The notes: generated by a model not told the origin, from the sequence alone. 29,329 nucleotides of DNA from Symsagittifera roscoffensis (GCF_963678635.1 NW_026970929.1:64001-93329); one strand, 5' to 3'; positions 1-9,350 are shown, numbered from the stretch's first letter. Numbers and translations: made by a program.

Positions 1-55
1 AATTCTAAATAGTTGTAGGGTGTTTCGTTTCCAGGCATTGCCGAAAACTGCCCTT

Positions 56-927
56 GTTGACCTCCTTACACCGAAAATGCTTATCATACAATTCCATACA
101 ACAAAAATCATTATCATACAAATCCAGCATCAAAACTATGGAGAAAATGCTTGTCATACAATTTTCATACATTTTCGAAAAACAATAGAAAAAAAATCAA
201 CTTTTTGCGGCTTTTTGAGAACAATTGAACAGACTGATGACAAAAAAAAACTGATTCAAATTATCTTTCTGAAAAAAATGCTTTCCTTACAATTTCTATT
301 TATGGAAATTGTATGACTGGCATTTTTTTGAAAATTAATTTTGAAATTTTGCCCCAGAATTTTTTTTTCAACCGCAAATCGAAATTTTTACGCAAACACA
401 TTTTTCGAAAAAAAAAATTTGCATGCAAAATTTAATTTTTTGTGTGCATAACGTAGTCCTGGATACGATAATATTGGCTTTTTTTTCACTTGAAATTTTT
501 TTTTCAAAAACGCTGAAAATTCCTATTTCCTTTGTATGGTGTGTTTATGTAAGCCTTGATCAATGTATGATAATTTGAAATTTCAAAAATTTGAAATAAT
601 CATCACTGAAAAATTTTGCCAAAAATTGTAAGTTTGTTACTTTTGTTTTATCAATTGTGAAAGACATCTGGAAGACAATTCAGATGTTTTTTTAAGCATT
701 GTAAATGTAAGACCGTTCAACCTTTGGTGCTTCGAGTAACCAAGGTCTTTGTCACTTGTGTTCGGTTGCAAACACAACACAAAAATTTTCAGAAAAAAAA
801 TTTTCGAAACAAAAAACATCTTTTATAGACTTTTCATACAATTTTCTGTACGTATGGAATTGTATCAATTTGTTTGAAAAGAAATTTCTCATTTATGAGA
901 ATTGTATGATAAGCATTTTTGGTCAAC
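56..927. mobile_element. MITE-like element with inverted termini
   Basis: The two ends are inverted copies of each other. Positions 74-94 are a perfect 21-nt reverse complement of 899-919 (core AAAATGCTTATCATAC). Outside this, GTTGACC at 56-62 matches GGTCAAC at 921-927, although the left end has about 10 extra bases between the two blocks. The interior is AT-rich and has no convincing protein. More copies of the terminal motif lie inside, near 105-124, 151-166, 271-330 and 845-860. Long inverted ends, no transposase and nested subterminal copies fit a non-autonomous DNA transposon or fold-back element. No clear target duplication is visible, so the outer limits are approximate. Confidence 0.5.
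272..329. repeat. Internal palindrome of the MITE-like element
   Basis: AAAAAAATGC at 272-281 pairs with GCATTTTTTT at 320-329, and ACAATTTC at 289-296 pairs with GAAATTGT at 305-312, around an 8-nt centre. The arms are diverged versions of the terminal repeat of the surrounding element, so this may be a smaller fold-back copy nested inside it or a duplicated terminus. Confidence 0.6.
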
Positions 928-3419
928 CCGGGTGATTGCATGGGGATCATGAACACTTTATAGTAACAAAAAATATGAATCACTTTCTCTTAGTTTCAGG
1001 TATAGTATCTTCATCATCTTGATCCCAGTCATCTGAAGAACTCCATTTCCTTTTCTATCTTTCACCGGGCCAGCAAAACAAGAAAGGGAGCAAACAATTT
1101 TTAGTACGAGAAAATGAGCCATTTTGCATGCGGCAAGACCGAATCAGCATGCTGGAATGCACTACTTCACCACATTAATTCTCAACAAGTCCCGTAAAAC
1201 ATTTGACAGAATGAAAAGTTTTCACTGGTAGCCTACGTGTTTGAACATCGAAATACTCGCCAAAAACACAATGTTCCTATATTTTGAGAATCAACATGCA
1301 ATTTATCTCTCTAAATGAATGTGAGGTAATTTTTTACCTGATTCAATGCAATACGGGTAAACCACGACTGGATTGAAGGTCTCGGGTGAGGAAAAACAGT
1401 CGCATTCGAATCCATCAAATAAAAACGCAGGAAAACAACGCTCCAGACTGACAAACTTCAAGAAACAGAGGGGCGAGCCATTCTACTCACAAAAGAAACA
1501 AGACTGCTCGTATCAGGGCGAAGCCCCGAATGTTCCGACTGCCTTTTAAGGTTTATTGAGCAGTAATAACATGACTGATAAACAACTTTTTTTATGAAAA
1601 TCATCCACCCACACGCAATATAAAGTACAAAAGGAAAGATTTCGCTCCTTGTAACCCATCAATTATGGCAAGTAGGCTTCATTCAACCAATTTGGAACAA
1701 TTTCTAACGGATTAAGACGGATTAAAATGGATTTCTGACGGATTAAATCTCCGCTCACGCGTTAATAACGCAAAATATACTGCACGTTAATTGTCCCAAA
1801 TTGGCCAAAATGGCAATTTTTAAACCCCCGTAACCATACAAAAAATGATCACAGGTGAAATATCTTTTCAAATTTGAGCTCAGGACAACAATACTTTTTG
1901 AATTATATTTAAAAAATTCCGTCAAAAATGGCTTGTTAAAAAGTCGAAATTTGTCTGAAGAAAAAAACCCACCCGAGCACAAATTTTCCGTTACTTTCTT
2001 ATCGAAAGTCGGAACAAAAATCAAATCAGAAATCAACTTCCACAAATGACTAACCTCAAGAGTGTGACTCAAAGCTCAACAAAACTTGGAAAAAAACAGC
2101 TGAGAAGCAAAAGATCAAAAGAAAGAAACAATAATACTTAAAAAATCATCCAAGTTTGAAGCTCATAATAATCAGGGTCATAAAACGAAGCGAACATTCG
2201 TTTATTTAAGTTAATTGTTTTTGATACTAACATGAGGACATGATGTATTGTCTAATAATACAGTATTTTTGAAAATTGTGTTCAAATACATATAAATTGT
2301 CTCTATCGTTTTGAGACCGGTGGAGTATTATCGGCGGAACCGTGCTTAATGTGAAAGATAGAAAAGATGATTACGAAAACTAATTTTTTACGAAACAAAT
2401 TTGTTTGCATCATCTGTAACTTTTAGAAGCATTTTTTGGGGAATTAATAAGGTTTTTCAAAAAATTGCTCAACTAATATTCAACAAAGCAAAAACCAACG
2501 ATTTTCTACCACAGGTTTCAATCTGGTTGCAAAAATCAAACATATCATACCATCCAACCGAAGAGTTTTAGCATTCTCTCTTAACCCTAACTTTTCCACA
2601 TTGCGACATGAAACATGTCGATTCATGGACCATCAATTAAAAAAAACTTCATTGTTTTTTTCACGCAAATCGAAAAAAAAATCGACGAAGTCAACAATTC
2701 TTTACAAAAGTTAATAAAACTTTAAAAAAAAATAAAAATCAATTTCAGTTTTTTGAGAATAAAAAAATTTCTCTAAAAATTGATAGAAAAATCATGATTG
2801 AAGCTGTTTTGATAAAACCAAAGAAGGTTTGTGCGAGTAAGGCAGCAGACACATTTTTCATTCTGCCGGGATTCGAAAATTTAAAGTCCACCATCGAAAC
2901 GCGAAACTTTTCATGTTTTTTTGGCGTTATTTTCGCTTTCGAAATGCAGAGCAGTCTGTCATTCATTTTAGCGAAAAATTTTGATTGATATCAAAACAAA
3001 TCACAAACAAAACTGTGATGGCTGTGAAATCATCGAAGTTAAAAATCTTATAATGAGACTTCACAATATGAAATATATGAACTCAACTGATCTGTTGAGG
3101 CGTATTAACTTAGCTCATAAGCAACTCTCTTTATGTTGACTCTATAGTATCAGTTGTGTTTAAATAACTATCAAAGTGTGTCATCCATGATATTTTCTGA
3201 AGTATTAATCAATTCTATGAGTAATTATTGAACTCTAGTATTCAATTCATGAATTTAATGCTATTTGTATTAAAGGTGTTTTTGGTAAAAAGTTAGTAAA
3301 ACGTAGACTATGTGAACAAAAAATAAATCTATCCCCAAAAACATATCTTTGTTTTTATATATATTTATCCACTGATATCAACTAAAAGTGTTTACTAAAT
3401 TGTAGGTATTTTTTCCGTG
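928..3419. other. AT-rich non-coding stretch, no supported gene
   Basis: There are long A and T runs, frequent stops in all frames, and only short overlapping ORFs on both strands that look like chance. I see no RNA gene and no repeat array here. A possible tiny exon at 980-1054 (minus) is listed separately. The sequence around 2510-2560 (TCTGGTTGCAAAAATCAAAC) resembles a piece of the diverged repeats near 24.4 kb, so part of this stretch may be an old copy of that repeat. Confidence 0.5.
980..1054 (-). CDS. Possible short terminal exon, acidic tail
   Basis: On the minus strand, right after an AG at 1056-1055, a frame runs 24 codons to a TGA at 982-980. The peptide goes from KRKWSSSDDW through an acidic stretch to TIPETKRK. 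Flanking lysine/arginine with a serine/aspartate-rich core is typical of protein C-termini and less typical of random AT-rich sequence. The acceptor has a poor pyrimidine tract and no partner exon was found, so it may be chance. Confidence 0.2.
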   Translation of the reverse strand, partial: KRKWSSSDDWDQDDEDTIPETKRK

Positions 3420-3486
3420 GAAAACCGCACTCAGAGAAGAAAACCGACAAGTCGGTAGACAAAACGATTTTTTTCAAAGGACGTAT

Positions 3487-3861
3487 TTGTTCCTCGGCCA
3501 ATGTGGAGTGGAAGTAGTCGTGAAGCTGAGGAGTCCTATTTTACAAAAAAACTTCAGCGAGATGATGTTCAATATATTCAACAATGCGATAGGAAACTAT
3601 TGCATGCAGAGAGTAGATGTGTTCAATGATGAGCCCGCCAAATTCTTATCAAAAGCTCAGAATAAAAAAGTGTCTGACACTATTTTCTCGGAAGACAGCG
3701 TAAATCTGATCGATATTGTCCCCTTAAAACACCGCTTACGCGGAAGACAAAGTGTTACAAACGAAGTTCGTCTATTGATTAGGATCAGCAAGAAAACAGT
3801 AGCGTTTTTTATAAAGTGGGGGTCAATTCTCAGAGGGGGAATTAGAAGTCTCAGAGAATGA
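3487..3861 (+). pseudogene. Unrecognised ORF in the old element
   Basis: A 124-codon open frame begins at TTG, not ATG, and runs to TGA at 3859. It lies upstream of the decayed reverse transcriptase of the old gypsy element, where gag, protease or the RT N-terminus would be expected. I see no zinc knuckle, no DTG triad and no RT fingers motif. A stretch near residues 60-90 (KVSDTIFSEDSVNLIDIVPL) reads like real protein, and amino-acid use is plausible throughout. It could be a fragment of the old element or a chance ORF. Confidence 0.25.
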
Positions 3862-3930
3862 AACGAAGAGAGAAAGAATATTTCTTTTGCATCAAGTCTC
3901 ACTGCCACAGTCGCCGTTGGGAAATACTGT

Positions 3931-4051
3931 CATTGATTGCACTGAGTAGAAAGATGGATTGTTTGAGTCTACTTAAAGCTACCCCTGAGTCATTGATTGC
4001 TTTTAGTAGAACAGCATTGATTGTTTGAGTCTACTTAAAGCTACCCCTGAG
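3931..4051 (+). repeat. 60-bp tandem duplication
   Basis: Two adjacent copies start with CATTGATTGC at 3931 and 3991. Both contain GATTGTTTGAGTCTACTTAA and end ACCCCTGAG. They differ only in the middle (ACTGAGTAGAAAGATG against TTTTAGTAGAACAGCATT). This is a recent local duplication inside the decayed old element. Confidence 0.85.
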
Positions 4052-4129
4052 CTTTTTCCCGACAAAACCGAATCGAGATGGTCTTCAAGGAGACTTATAG
4101 TAAGAGACTACTGCAGACCTTGACAAAGT

Positions 4130-4620
4130 GTAGTCCTTGCTGAACGCTTCAAGTTCCTATCGACGGTTCAAAATCACCGAGAGTCTGACGACGACTTTTG
4201 CGTGAAATTTCGTTAGCACACTCAGAGGAATCAAAAGGCATGGTTTATTCCGAGACGACATACTAGTCTACCGAGCAGTAGATAAGACGTATGAAACACT
4301 TTTTACCATCACTTTTTCAGAGAAACACTTTTTACCATCAATGAGACCAAACCACATTGAAAAACCATGAACTGTTCTTTAGCTCTTAGGTTTTTTTGAG
4401 TTTCAGCTCAAGTATCAAGCGTGATAATAATGCGGCTTGGAAAACCAAGATATCTGCGAACCACAAAAACTTCAATCGTTTTGTGGATTGTCAAACTTCT
4501 ACGGATGAAAGCTCCCACTCAATGATTTAAGAAGTCAAAACTTTGAATAGAAAAACCAAAAAACAAACTCACGCAAAGCACAGCATGTAACAAGAGCTTC
4601 AGTAGTGCAACCTACTAGTG
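4130..4620 (+). pseudogene. Old element: reverse transcriptase remnant
   Basis: The palm motif reads FRDDILVY at 4248-4271, with both catalytic aspartates present (GACGAC, 4254-4259). Upstream, STLRGIK is the usual lead-in to this motif in gypsy RTs. The thumb follows as KLQSFCGLSNFYG at 4467-4505, then PLNDL and a phrase resembling the usual K..F.W. Frames change between these blocks and stops intervene, so this is a fossil. A short 19-bp direct repeat (GAAACACTTTTTACCATCA, 4293-4311 and 4322-4340) lies between the palm and thumb motifs and helps break the frame. Confidence 0.7.
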
Positions 4621-4749
4621 CAACCTATCAAAACCAATAGAGCAACTTTACTCCATGAACAACGAACTTACAATGACTATCAAGGCTTCAGAAAAAGTAG
4701 TTGGCGTGGCTCACCCTCAAGAGCGACTTGTAACGGTCTATGTTTTGAG

Positions 4750-5003
4750 GTAGCTTTTATCAGCTCAGCGCAACTGCTCCAACGAAAAACGAGAAGCTTT
4801 GGCAATCGTGTTTGTTATCCTACGACTGAAACAGTGCTCCTTATGGCGCAAGTCTACTCCACAATTGGATCAAAAACACTTGCAGTATCTCTTTGCGTCA
4901 GAAGAAGGATAACCAGACGGGCTAATGCGCTGATGGGGTTTCACTACTTTTTCGTGTATAAGCCAGGAGAGCTGATATTACATGCGGATTTTCTGAGCTG
5001 ACT
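4750..5003 (+). pseudogene. Old element: RNase H remnant
   Basis: One frame reads NEKREALAIVF followed by a QLDQKHLQYLF-like block, matching the gypsy RNase H pattern of .KEALA.VF followed by .TDHK.L.YLF. The histidine and leucine pattern is kept, but the catalytic aspartate of the TDHK motif is Q or L here. The frame then switches and reads YKPGELILHADFLS to the TGA at 4999-5001, the standard end of the domain (YKPG..N..ADFLS). Catalytic residues are partly lost and the frame is broken. Confidence 0.72.
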
Positions 5004-5214
5004 GCATTTTGGCGACGAGACATCAGAAGAGAGAGAAAGTATATTTCTTTCAGAATGACAAACTATTCCTTGAAACGCAAAAAGTCAAGTTGAACGACAT
5101 CAAAATCAATCACCAAACGGTTCAAGAGTTTCAAGATGTCCTAAAATTCATAAAACGAGGTGATTAGAGACGATACCCAGAAACGTAATCACACTTTAAT
5201 AGGAGGCTGAAACA

Positions 5215-5406
5215 CATATAGCAGGAGAAGTCATGATCTACCGATGTTTTGTACCTTTCATATCGCCGAGGTTCAGGAAACAGCTTGTACACGATGATCA
5301 TAAGACGCATACAGGAAGACGGGCAAGAGAAACGGTTTGCAGAATGGTTGTTTGTTGGCCTGGCCTGTAAAGACGTGGAACCTCATGTCTCAAGACGCTA
5401 AATCTG
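5215..5406 (+). pseudogene. Old element: integrase zinc-finger remnant
   Basis: The translation reads FVPFISPRFRKQLVHDDHKTHTG, then a WPG-like block, then KDVEPHVSRR.IC. This follows the integrase N-terminal pattern: .VIP..LR...L...H..H.G, then WPG...D....V..C..C. The second half of the finger and the DDE core continue on the far side of the inserted element at 23231, where LAKEQP follows on, with one frame slip. The ATCTG at 5402-5406 is the left copy of the target-site duplication. Confidence 0.75.
5402..5406. repeat. Target-site duplication, left copy (ATCTG)
   Basis: ATCTG directly precedes the TG of the left LTR and recurs directly after the CA of the right LTR at 23231-23235. Five bp is the usual duplication length for Ty3/gypsy integration. 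Confidence 0.85.
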
Positions 5407-5627
5407 TGCCAGTTGGTCATATTTGCAAGTTTGATCTCGAGCAATACGAACAACGTGATTTTGGGGTGATATGGAATTTTTCAAAAATTCGAATTGAGCA
5501 TGTCATGCTCAACTTTCTCGCGACAACTGAAAATCTCAGAAATATAAGATCAGAACGATCGAACTGCAATCGCGGGAAAGTGGTCGAAAAAAAACAGCGG
5601 GAAATTGCTATTCGCCATTTCCAGACA
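5407..5627 (+). other. Open frame in the LTR, kept in both copies
   Basis: About 73 codons are open in the same frame in both LTRs (5407-5627 and 22328-22548), including the identical stretch RIEHVMLNFLATTENLRNI. In the right copy the frame begins in the internal region at 22225, so translation could run from the 3' tail into the LTR, as some retroviral 3' genes do. By my count the copies differ by about 7 silent and 11 replacement changes, a mild deficit of replacements. No ATG precedes the shared part, and I recognise no family. Confidence 0.3.
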
Positions 5628-5905
5628 TGAAAATCACACTAGAGTAGAGCTGCCTTATCCTGAAATAGGAGACAGAACGATCACGAAAGAAGAGAATACT
5701 GATTCGAAGTTGACCAGAGTGGTCCAGCCTCAAAAACTTATTTCTCAAGTTAAAACTCATTTCTTTTGCTGGAATTCATTAATTACAGACTTCTTGAGTT
5801 AAAACTTAATTACCTTTAATGCTAGAGCTGATGATTAATTTAGTTACTCCAATTCTCGAGTGTGCTGGTATGTGAGTACCCAATTTAGTTTTCTTGAGTG
5901 TGTTT

Positions 5906-5910
5906 TATAA
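5906..5910 (+). promoter_or_regulatory. TATA-like box in the 5' LTR
   Basis: TTTTATAATT stands about 30 bp before the conserved palindrome and is preserved in the right LTR (22867-22871). Its position, about 500 bp into an 862-bp LTR, suits a U3/R boundary. The role is inferred. Confidence 0.4.
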
Positions 5911-5940
5911 TTTTTATGTTCAGGTAATGAGAGCTTTAGG

Positions 5941-5963
5941 TTGATCCATCTGAAATGGATCAA
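5941..5963. promoter_or_regulatory. Perfect palindrome in the 5' LTR
   Basis: TTGATCCAT, a 5-nt centre (CTGAA), then ATGGATCAA. The same 23 bp are present without change in the right LTR (22902-22924), although the flanking LTR sequence has diverged. Lying just past the TATA-like box, it could be an RNA stem-loop at the 5' end of the transcript (R region) or a protein-binding site. Confidence 0.6.
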
Positions 5964-6279
5964 AGTTCCACTGTCTAATAGAAAGTAACTGTAAGGACTG
6001 TTCCGACCCAGTTTTTAACGGCGTTCGCGTATTTTGGGTATTTTGAGACCTAAGTATGGGGACGTTCTTATTTTCTAGAGTGATGGTGTGTTTTGGTAGA
6101 AGCCTTTGAGGTGTAACGACGGTTTTAGTCTCATGTCGCAAGTGAACCGAATTGGCTCCGACCGTTCGAGGTAGAAAAACACAAGAGATAGTGTCCCTGG
6201 ATGAGCCAATGGTTATAGGGCCTATTTTTCCTTAACCTCATATGTGACTTAAGTAGGCGGCTGTTACAGAGTGTTTTTT

Positions 6280-6297
6280 TGGCGCTCTTGTGTGTTT
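6280..6297 (+). promoter_or_regulatory. Candidate primer binding site
   Basis: TGGCGCTCTTGTGTGTTT begins 12 nt after the LTR end. Primer sites of gypsy elements start with TGG, the complement of a tRNA CCA end, and lie within about 15 nt of the LTR. I cannot match the following bases to a particular tRNA with confidence. Confidence 0.35.
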
Positions 6298-6380
6298 TCC
6301 TGTGTGTTGATCGTAACTACGGAGTAGTTACCCACTTGACATATCTCCGGGCTAAATGCCCATTCTAGGGTACCGGTGGT

Positions 6381-6420
6381 ACGGTTCAGCCGGAACGTGT
6401 AACTCTTCCGGTTGTACCGT
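6381..6420 (+). other. Strong leader hairpin I
   Basis: ACGGTTCAGCCGGAA at 6381-6395 pairs with TTCCGGTTGTACCGT at 6406-6420 around a 10-nt loop. The stem is 15 bp with two non-Watson-Crick positions. It lies 110 nt downstream of the LTR, where retroelement RNAs often carry packaging or dimerisation structures; that role is inference. Confidence 0.55.
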
Positions 6421-6928
6421 GATATCTTTTTAAGAAAACTCGAGAAAACTTTTTGGTACGCTCTCCGAACGAAGCCTAGCTTACCGAGTAAGGGGGTGGG
6501 GGGTAACTAGGGGTACAAAAAAACCGAGAAAAAAGACAAAAAGAGAAAGAAAAACCAAAAGTGAATAGAAAAAGGAACAAAAACCATAAAACAAAAAAGA
6601 CAGTGACTTTGATACCAGTTTAGTTGCAGCATACCTTTACATTGATTAATAGTATACCAATACTGTTTTCACAAGACCGATCGTTTCGATGAATTCAGCA
6701 ATTCAAAAAAGGGGCGTTGTTAAGGGTTTTCAGATAGCTTGCAACTTAGCTGGACCACTAAGAGACTTGACTGGAAAAGGTTCTACGGTTTTCTCTCAAG
6801 AGGTTTAGCACCCAGCGCTTAAGGTATTTTTCGACTTAAGAGGGGGCTAAATAGGTGGGAGGTTAGAAGGGGGCTGGTTAGGTTAGAGGTTGGCGGTTGC
6901 AAATTGTTAAAAGGGGGGACACATTACA

Positions 6929-6962
6929 GTAACTAATCAATCGACATCGTCGATTTAGTTAC
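6929..6962 (+). other. Strong leader hairpin II
   Basis: GTAACTA and AATCGAC (left arm, split by a 3-nt ATC bulge) pair perfectly with GTCGATT and TAGTTAC (right arm) around an ATC loop. That gives fourteen base pairs. Function is unknown; it may be part of the same leader RNA architecture as the hairpin at 6381. Confidence 0.55.
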
Positions 6963-7502
6963 ATTAGAATCTTACACGCGTGAATTATAAAGAGAAGATA
7001 TCCAAATTAAAGATCGAAGTAAAGTAGGTACCCTGGTCGGATCGGCTGGGGAAACGGAAACGGACCGTTTTTGTAACCCGGGAGGAAAATGCCCCATTAG
7101 AACGTTAGTAGGGGGGAGGAAAACGCGTGACAATCAGGTACCAGACTTTCTTTTACGAAAGGACGACATTGGTCACCTTTGAACTTTCGATTGGTTCATC
7201 TTTCTGTTTTTATCATTTTTTCTCGTTTAAAATTTTACGTTTTCGGTATTAATTTTATCGTTTTTGGACAAACAGGTGACCACAAGACACCTGCGAACAA
7301 GTTGGGTTTCAACTTGCATCAGATTAATAAAGGGAGATAAATGCAGGAGGGTTAGTAATTGAAACTTTTGGCCAGTAAGGTTGGGTTTTGGGGAAATTTT
7401 CATACTAGAGCTCAAGTGGTGGTACCAGGGATAGTGGTTCTAGAGTACCAACAACGAAGAAGAAGAGATCCGATTGTCCCAACACTCGAGTGGCAAGGTA
7501 AT

Positions 7503-8145
7503 GGGACAGTACCGAAAGGTCTTGGGACAGTACGGAAAAGTCTTGAGACAATACCGAAAAGTCCTGAGACAGTACAGAAAGGTCTTGGGATAGTACCAAG
7601 AAGTCCTGCGACAGTACAGAAAGGTCTTGGGACAGTACCAAGAAGTCTTGGGACAGTACGGAAAAGTCTTGGGATAGTACCAAGAAGTCTTGGGACAGGA
7701 CAGAAAGATCTTGGGACGATACCAAGAAGTCTTGGGACATTACCAAGAAGTCTTGGGACAGTCCAAAAAAGTTCTGGGACAGTGCCGAAAAGTCTTGGGA
7801 CAGTAACGAAAAGTCCTGGGACAGTACAGAAAAGCCTTGGAGAGTACCAAAAAGTATTGGGAAAGGACAGAAAGGTCTTGGGACAGTACCAAGAAGTCTT
7901 GGGACAGTACGGAAAAGTCTTGGGACAGTACCGAAAAAACCTGGGTCAGTAAAGAAAGGTCTTCGGATAGTACCAAGAAGTCTTGGGACAGGACAGAAAG
8001 GTCTTAGGACAGTACCAAGAAGTCTTGAGACAGTACCGAAAAGTCTTGGGACAGCACAGAAAAGTCTTGGGACAGTAACGAAAAGTCTTGGCACAGCACA
8101 GAAAAGTCTTGGAACAATACCAAAAAGTCTTGGGACAGTGCGAAG
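7503..8145. repeat. 21-bp minisatellite, about 30 copies
   Basis: The unit is close to GGGACAGTACCAAGAAGTCT plus one T, with frequent variants (GTACGGAAAAG, GTACAGAAAGG, GGACAGAAAGG). Because 21 is a multiple of three, long frames stay open on both strands and encode 7-residue repeats (for example SLGTVPK on plus and VLSQDFS on minus). These are very probably not proteins. The array is bracketed by CCCAACACTYGAG motifs at 7478-7490, 8149-8161 and 8192-8204. Confidence 0.92.
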
Positions 8146-8391
8146 TGTCCCAACACTAGAGCGAAAAGGGTCTTGGGACATTGCCAGGTAGCCCAACACT
8201 TGAGTAAAAGCCCAAAGAACCGGTCAGAACGATCAAATCACGAAAAATCCGCTCTATTATGATCACGAATTGAAAGATATATTTTTAAAATTCTCAAGAG
8301 AATTAAGAATAATTTATAGAACTTTTATCCATATAATAGATTTTTGTAAATATTGAATATTGTAAAAACAGGAAACTGTAAATAAAAAATC

Positions 8392-8910
8392 ATGAGGCGA
8401 AGTAGGGTACCGATAGCAGAAAAAAGAGTTCTAGATTCAAAGACAGATCATAACTCGTCGCAACGGAAAGCAACGCCGTCGGACCAAAAAGTAATGAGAC
8501 AGAACTTTTCAGTGAGCATGGTCAACACAAGAAGCGCAAAGGAGATCAAGACGAAAGTAAGCGCTGTGGAGGGACGGGCAGTACCTGCTATAGAAATTGA
8601 TCTTGAGACACCAGATCAGAGTGTTGATGAAGTGGAAAGGAAAACAACGAAGTCAACACCGATGCCGAATTCGGGAATTCACAGAGAGGATCGCAATGAT
8701 GGTCGGAATGAAACCACGAGACAAAGAGGAGGTAGAAAGCAAAACGTTTGGAACAGTTTCCCCGATATCAAGAGAGGACATTCAAAACGATGAGCAAGTC
8801 AAACATGGGGCAACAGCTAACAATGGGGCAACAGCTAACCACAAAAAAACAAGCTCTCTCGAGCTGGGCGCTTTGATGGCAAAGTTGGATCAAATCGACA
8901 AAAACTGAAA
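8392..8910 (+). pseudogene. gag: gag N-terminal region (frameshifted)
   Basis: The first ATG after the leader is at 8392 and opens 134 codons, basic and polar, to a TGA at 8791. From about 8700 the neighbouring frame (8597-8908) reads better: it continues into SSLELGALMAKLDQIDKN and then the coiled coil downstream. A frameshift therefore probably lies between 8680 and 8760. An 18-bp direct repeat (8804-8821 and 8822-8839) encodes NGATAN twice. No myristoylation site or known matrix fold is visible. It is called gag from its position before the capsid and CCHC regions. Confidence 0.55.
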
Positions 8911-9350
8911 TGCAGTGAAGATGATCGACAAGTGAAAAAAGGAAATACGATACAAAAAAAACGAGAACCTAGACAATTACTTCAAACTGGCGGAGGCGAC
9001 GGAGTCAAAGCTTCAGCAGATGTCAGACAAGGTAGAGGCCACTGACAAAGAGCACGAGAAAAATATCAAAAAGGACATGCAAGAAATGAAGCAACGATAT
9101 GACACGATGAACAACAAGTTATGGAGTCTGGAGACGAGAATAGACAGACACAATGAGCGAAGACCAGGCTGAAATTTCATCTGCCATACAGTCCAAACTA
9201 GATGATCTCTTGAGAAACTCTACAGCACACGACAAGCTGGCAACAGACCGAACGCAAGGCGGCAGAGTCGATTTCCTAGAACCACAACGGATCAAGCGGG
9301 AAACCACACCGTTACCCCGGGGTCCAGCGAGCACAGGACCAGGGGGGCCA
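8880..9350 (+). pseudogene. gag: gag coiled-coil region (broken)
   Basis: After stops at 8906 and 8933 the frame continues with a charged helical stretch (for example KLAEATESKLQQMSDKVEA and EHEKNIKKDMQEMKQRY), typical of a coiled coil. At about 9150 another frame takes over (SEDQAEISSAIQSKLDDLL..., to TGA at 9351). Coiled coils ahead of the capsid occur in several gypsy Gags. At least two stops and one frameshift interrupt it. Confidence 0.5.

Larger units (their letters stand above)
3420..5406 (+). pseudogene. Old Ty3/gypsy pol, left half (decayed)
   Basis: This is the remnant of an older LTR retrotransposon, on the plus strand and split by the younger element that starts at 5407. Reading across frames gives, in order, a reverse transcriptase palm and thumb (about 4130-4620), an RNase H domain (about 4750-5003) and the integrase zinc-binding region up to its WPG and C-terminal part (about 5215-5406). 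The core domain continues at 23231. Motifs such as LQSF.GL.NFYG and ADFLS suggest the metazoan gypsy group around Mag or K02A2.6, but this is a judgement from motif style. Many stops and frameshifts make it non-functional. The part before about 4100 may hold the end of gag or protease but shows no clear motif. No LTR of this element was found. Confidence 0.75.
5407..6268 (+). repeat. Left (5') LTR
   Basis: Starts TGCCAG and ends CTGTTACA. It aligns end to end with 22328-23230. The right copy is 41 bp longer, mainly because of one 40-bp block (about 22640-22679) missing here. It contains a TATAA box at 5906-5910 and a perfect 9-bp-stem palindrome at 5941-5963. In the region where the right LTR has AATAAA, this copy has AATAGA (about 5977). 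I counted 20 substitutions in the first roughly 235 aligned bases. Confidence 0.9.
6269..8391 (+). other. Long non-coding leader of the element
   Basis: About 2.1 kb separate the 5' LTR from the first gag-like ATG at 8392. It includes a G-rich patch (about 6490-6515), A-rich and purine-rich stretches (6520-6600), two strong hairpins (6381-6420, 6929-6962) and the 21-bp minisatellite (7503-8145). An AT-rich segment at 8280-8390 leads directly into ATGAGGCGAAGTAGG. I see no protein outside the artificial open frames of the minisatellite. Confidence 0.6.

Noticed and set aside
1755-2072. Overlapping open frames on both strands
   Set aside because: AT-rich sequence with no motif, no splice context and no codon bias; the two strands are mutually overlapping chance ORFs.
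2745-2988. Pair of 64-73 codon ORFs on opposite strands
   Set aside because: Low-complexity ends, no recognisable domain, likely chance in AT-rich DNA.
4150-4190. tRNA-like B-box (GGTTCAAAATC)
   Set aside because: No cloverleaf or A-box can be formed around it; it lies in decayed pol sequence.
7503-8145. Possible CRISPR array
   Set aside because: Units are directly head to tail with no unique spacers, and the context is a eukaryotic retrotransposon leader.
7405-8199. Long open frame on the minus strand (264 codons, VLSQDFS repeats) and its plus-strand partner at 7359-7952
   Set aside because: Both are products of a 21-bp tandem repeat whose period is a multiple of three. No unique sequence, start context or homology supports translation.
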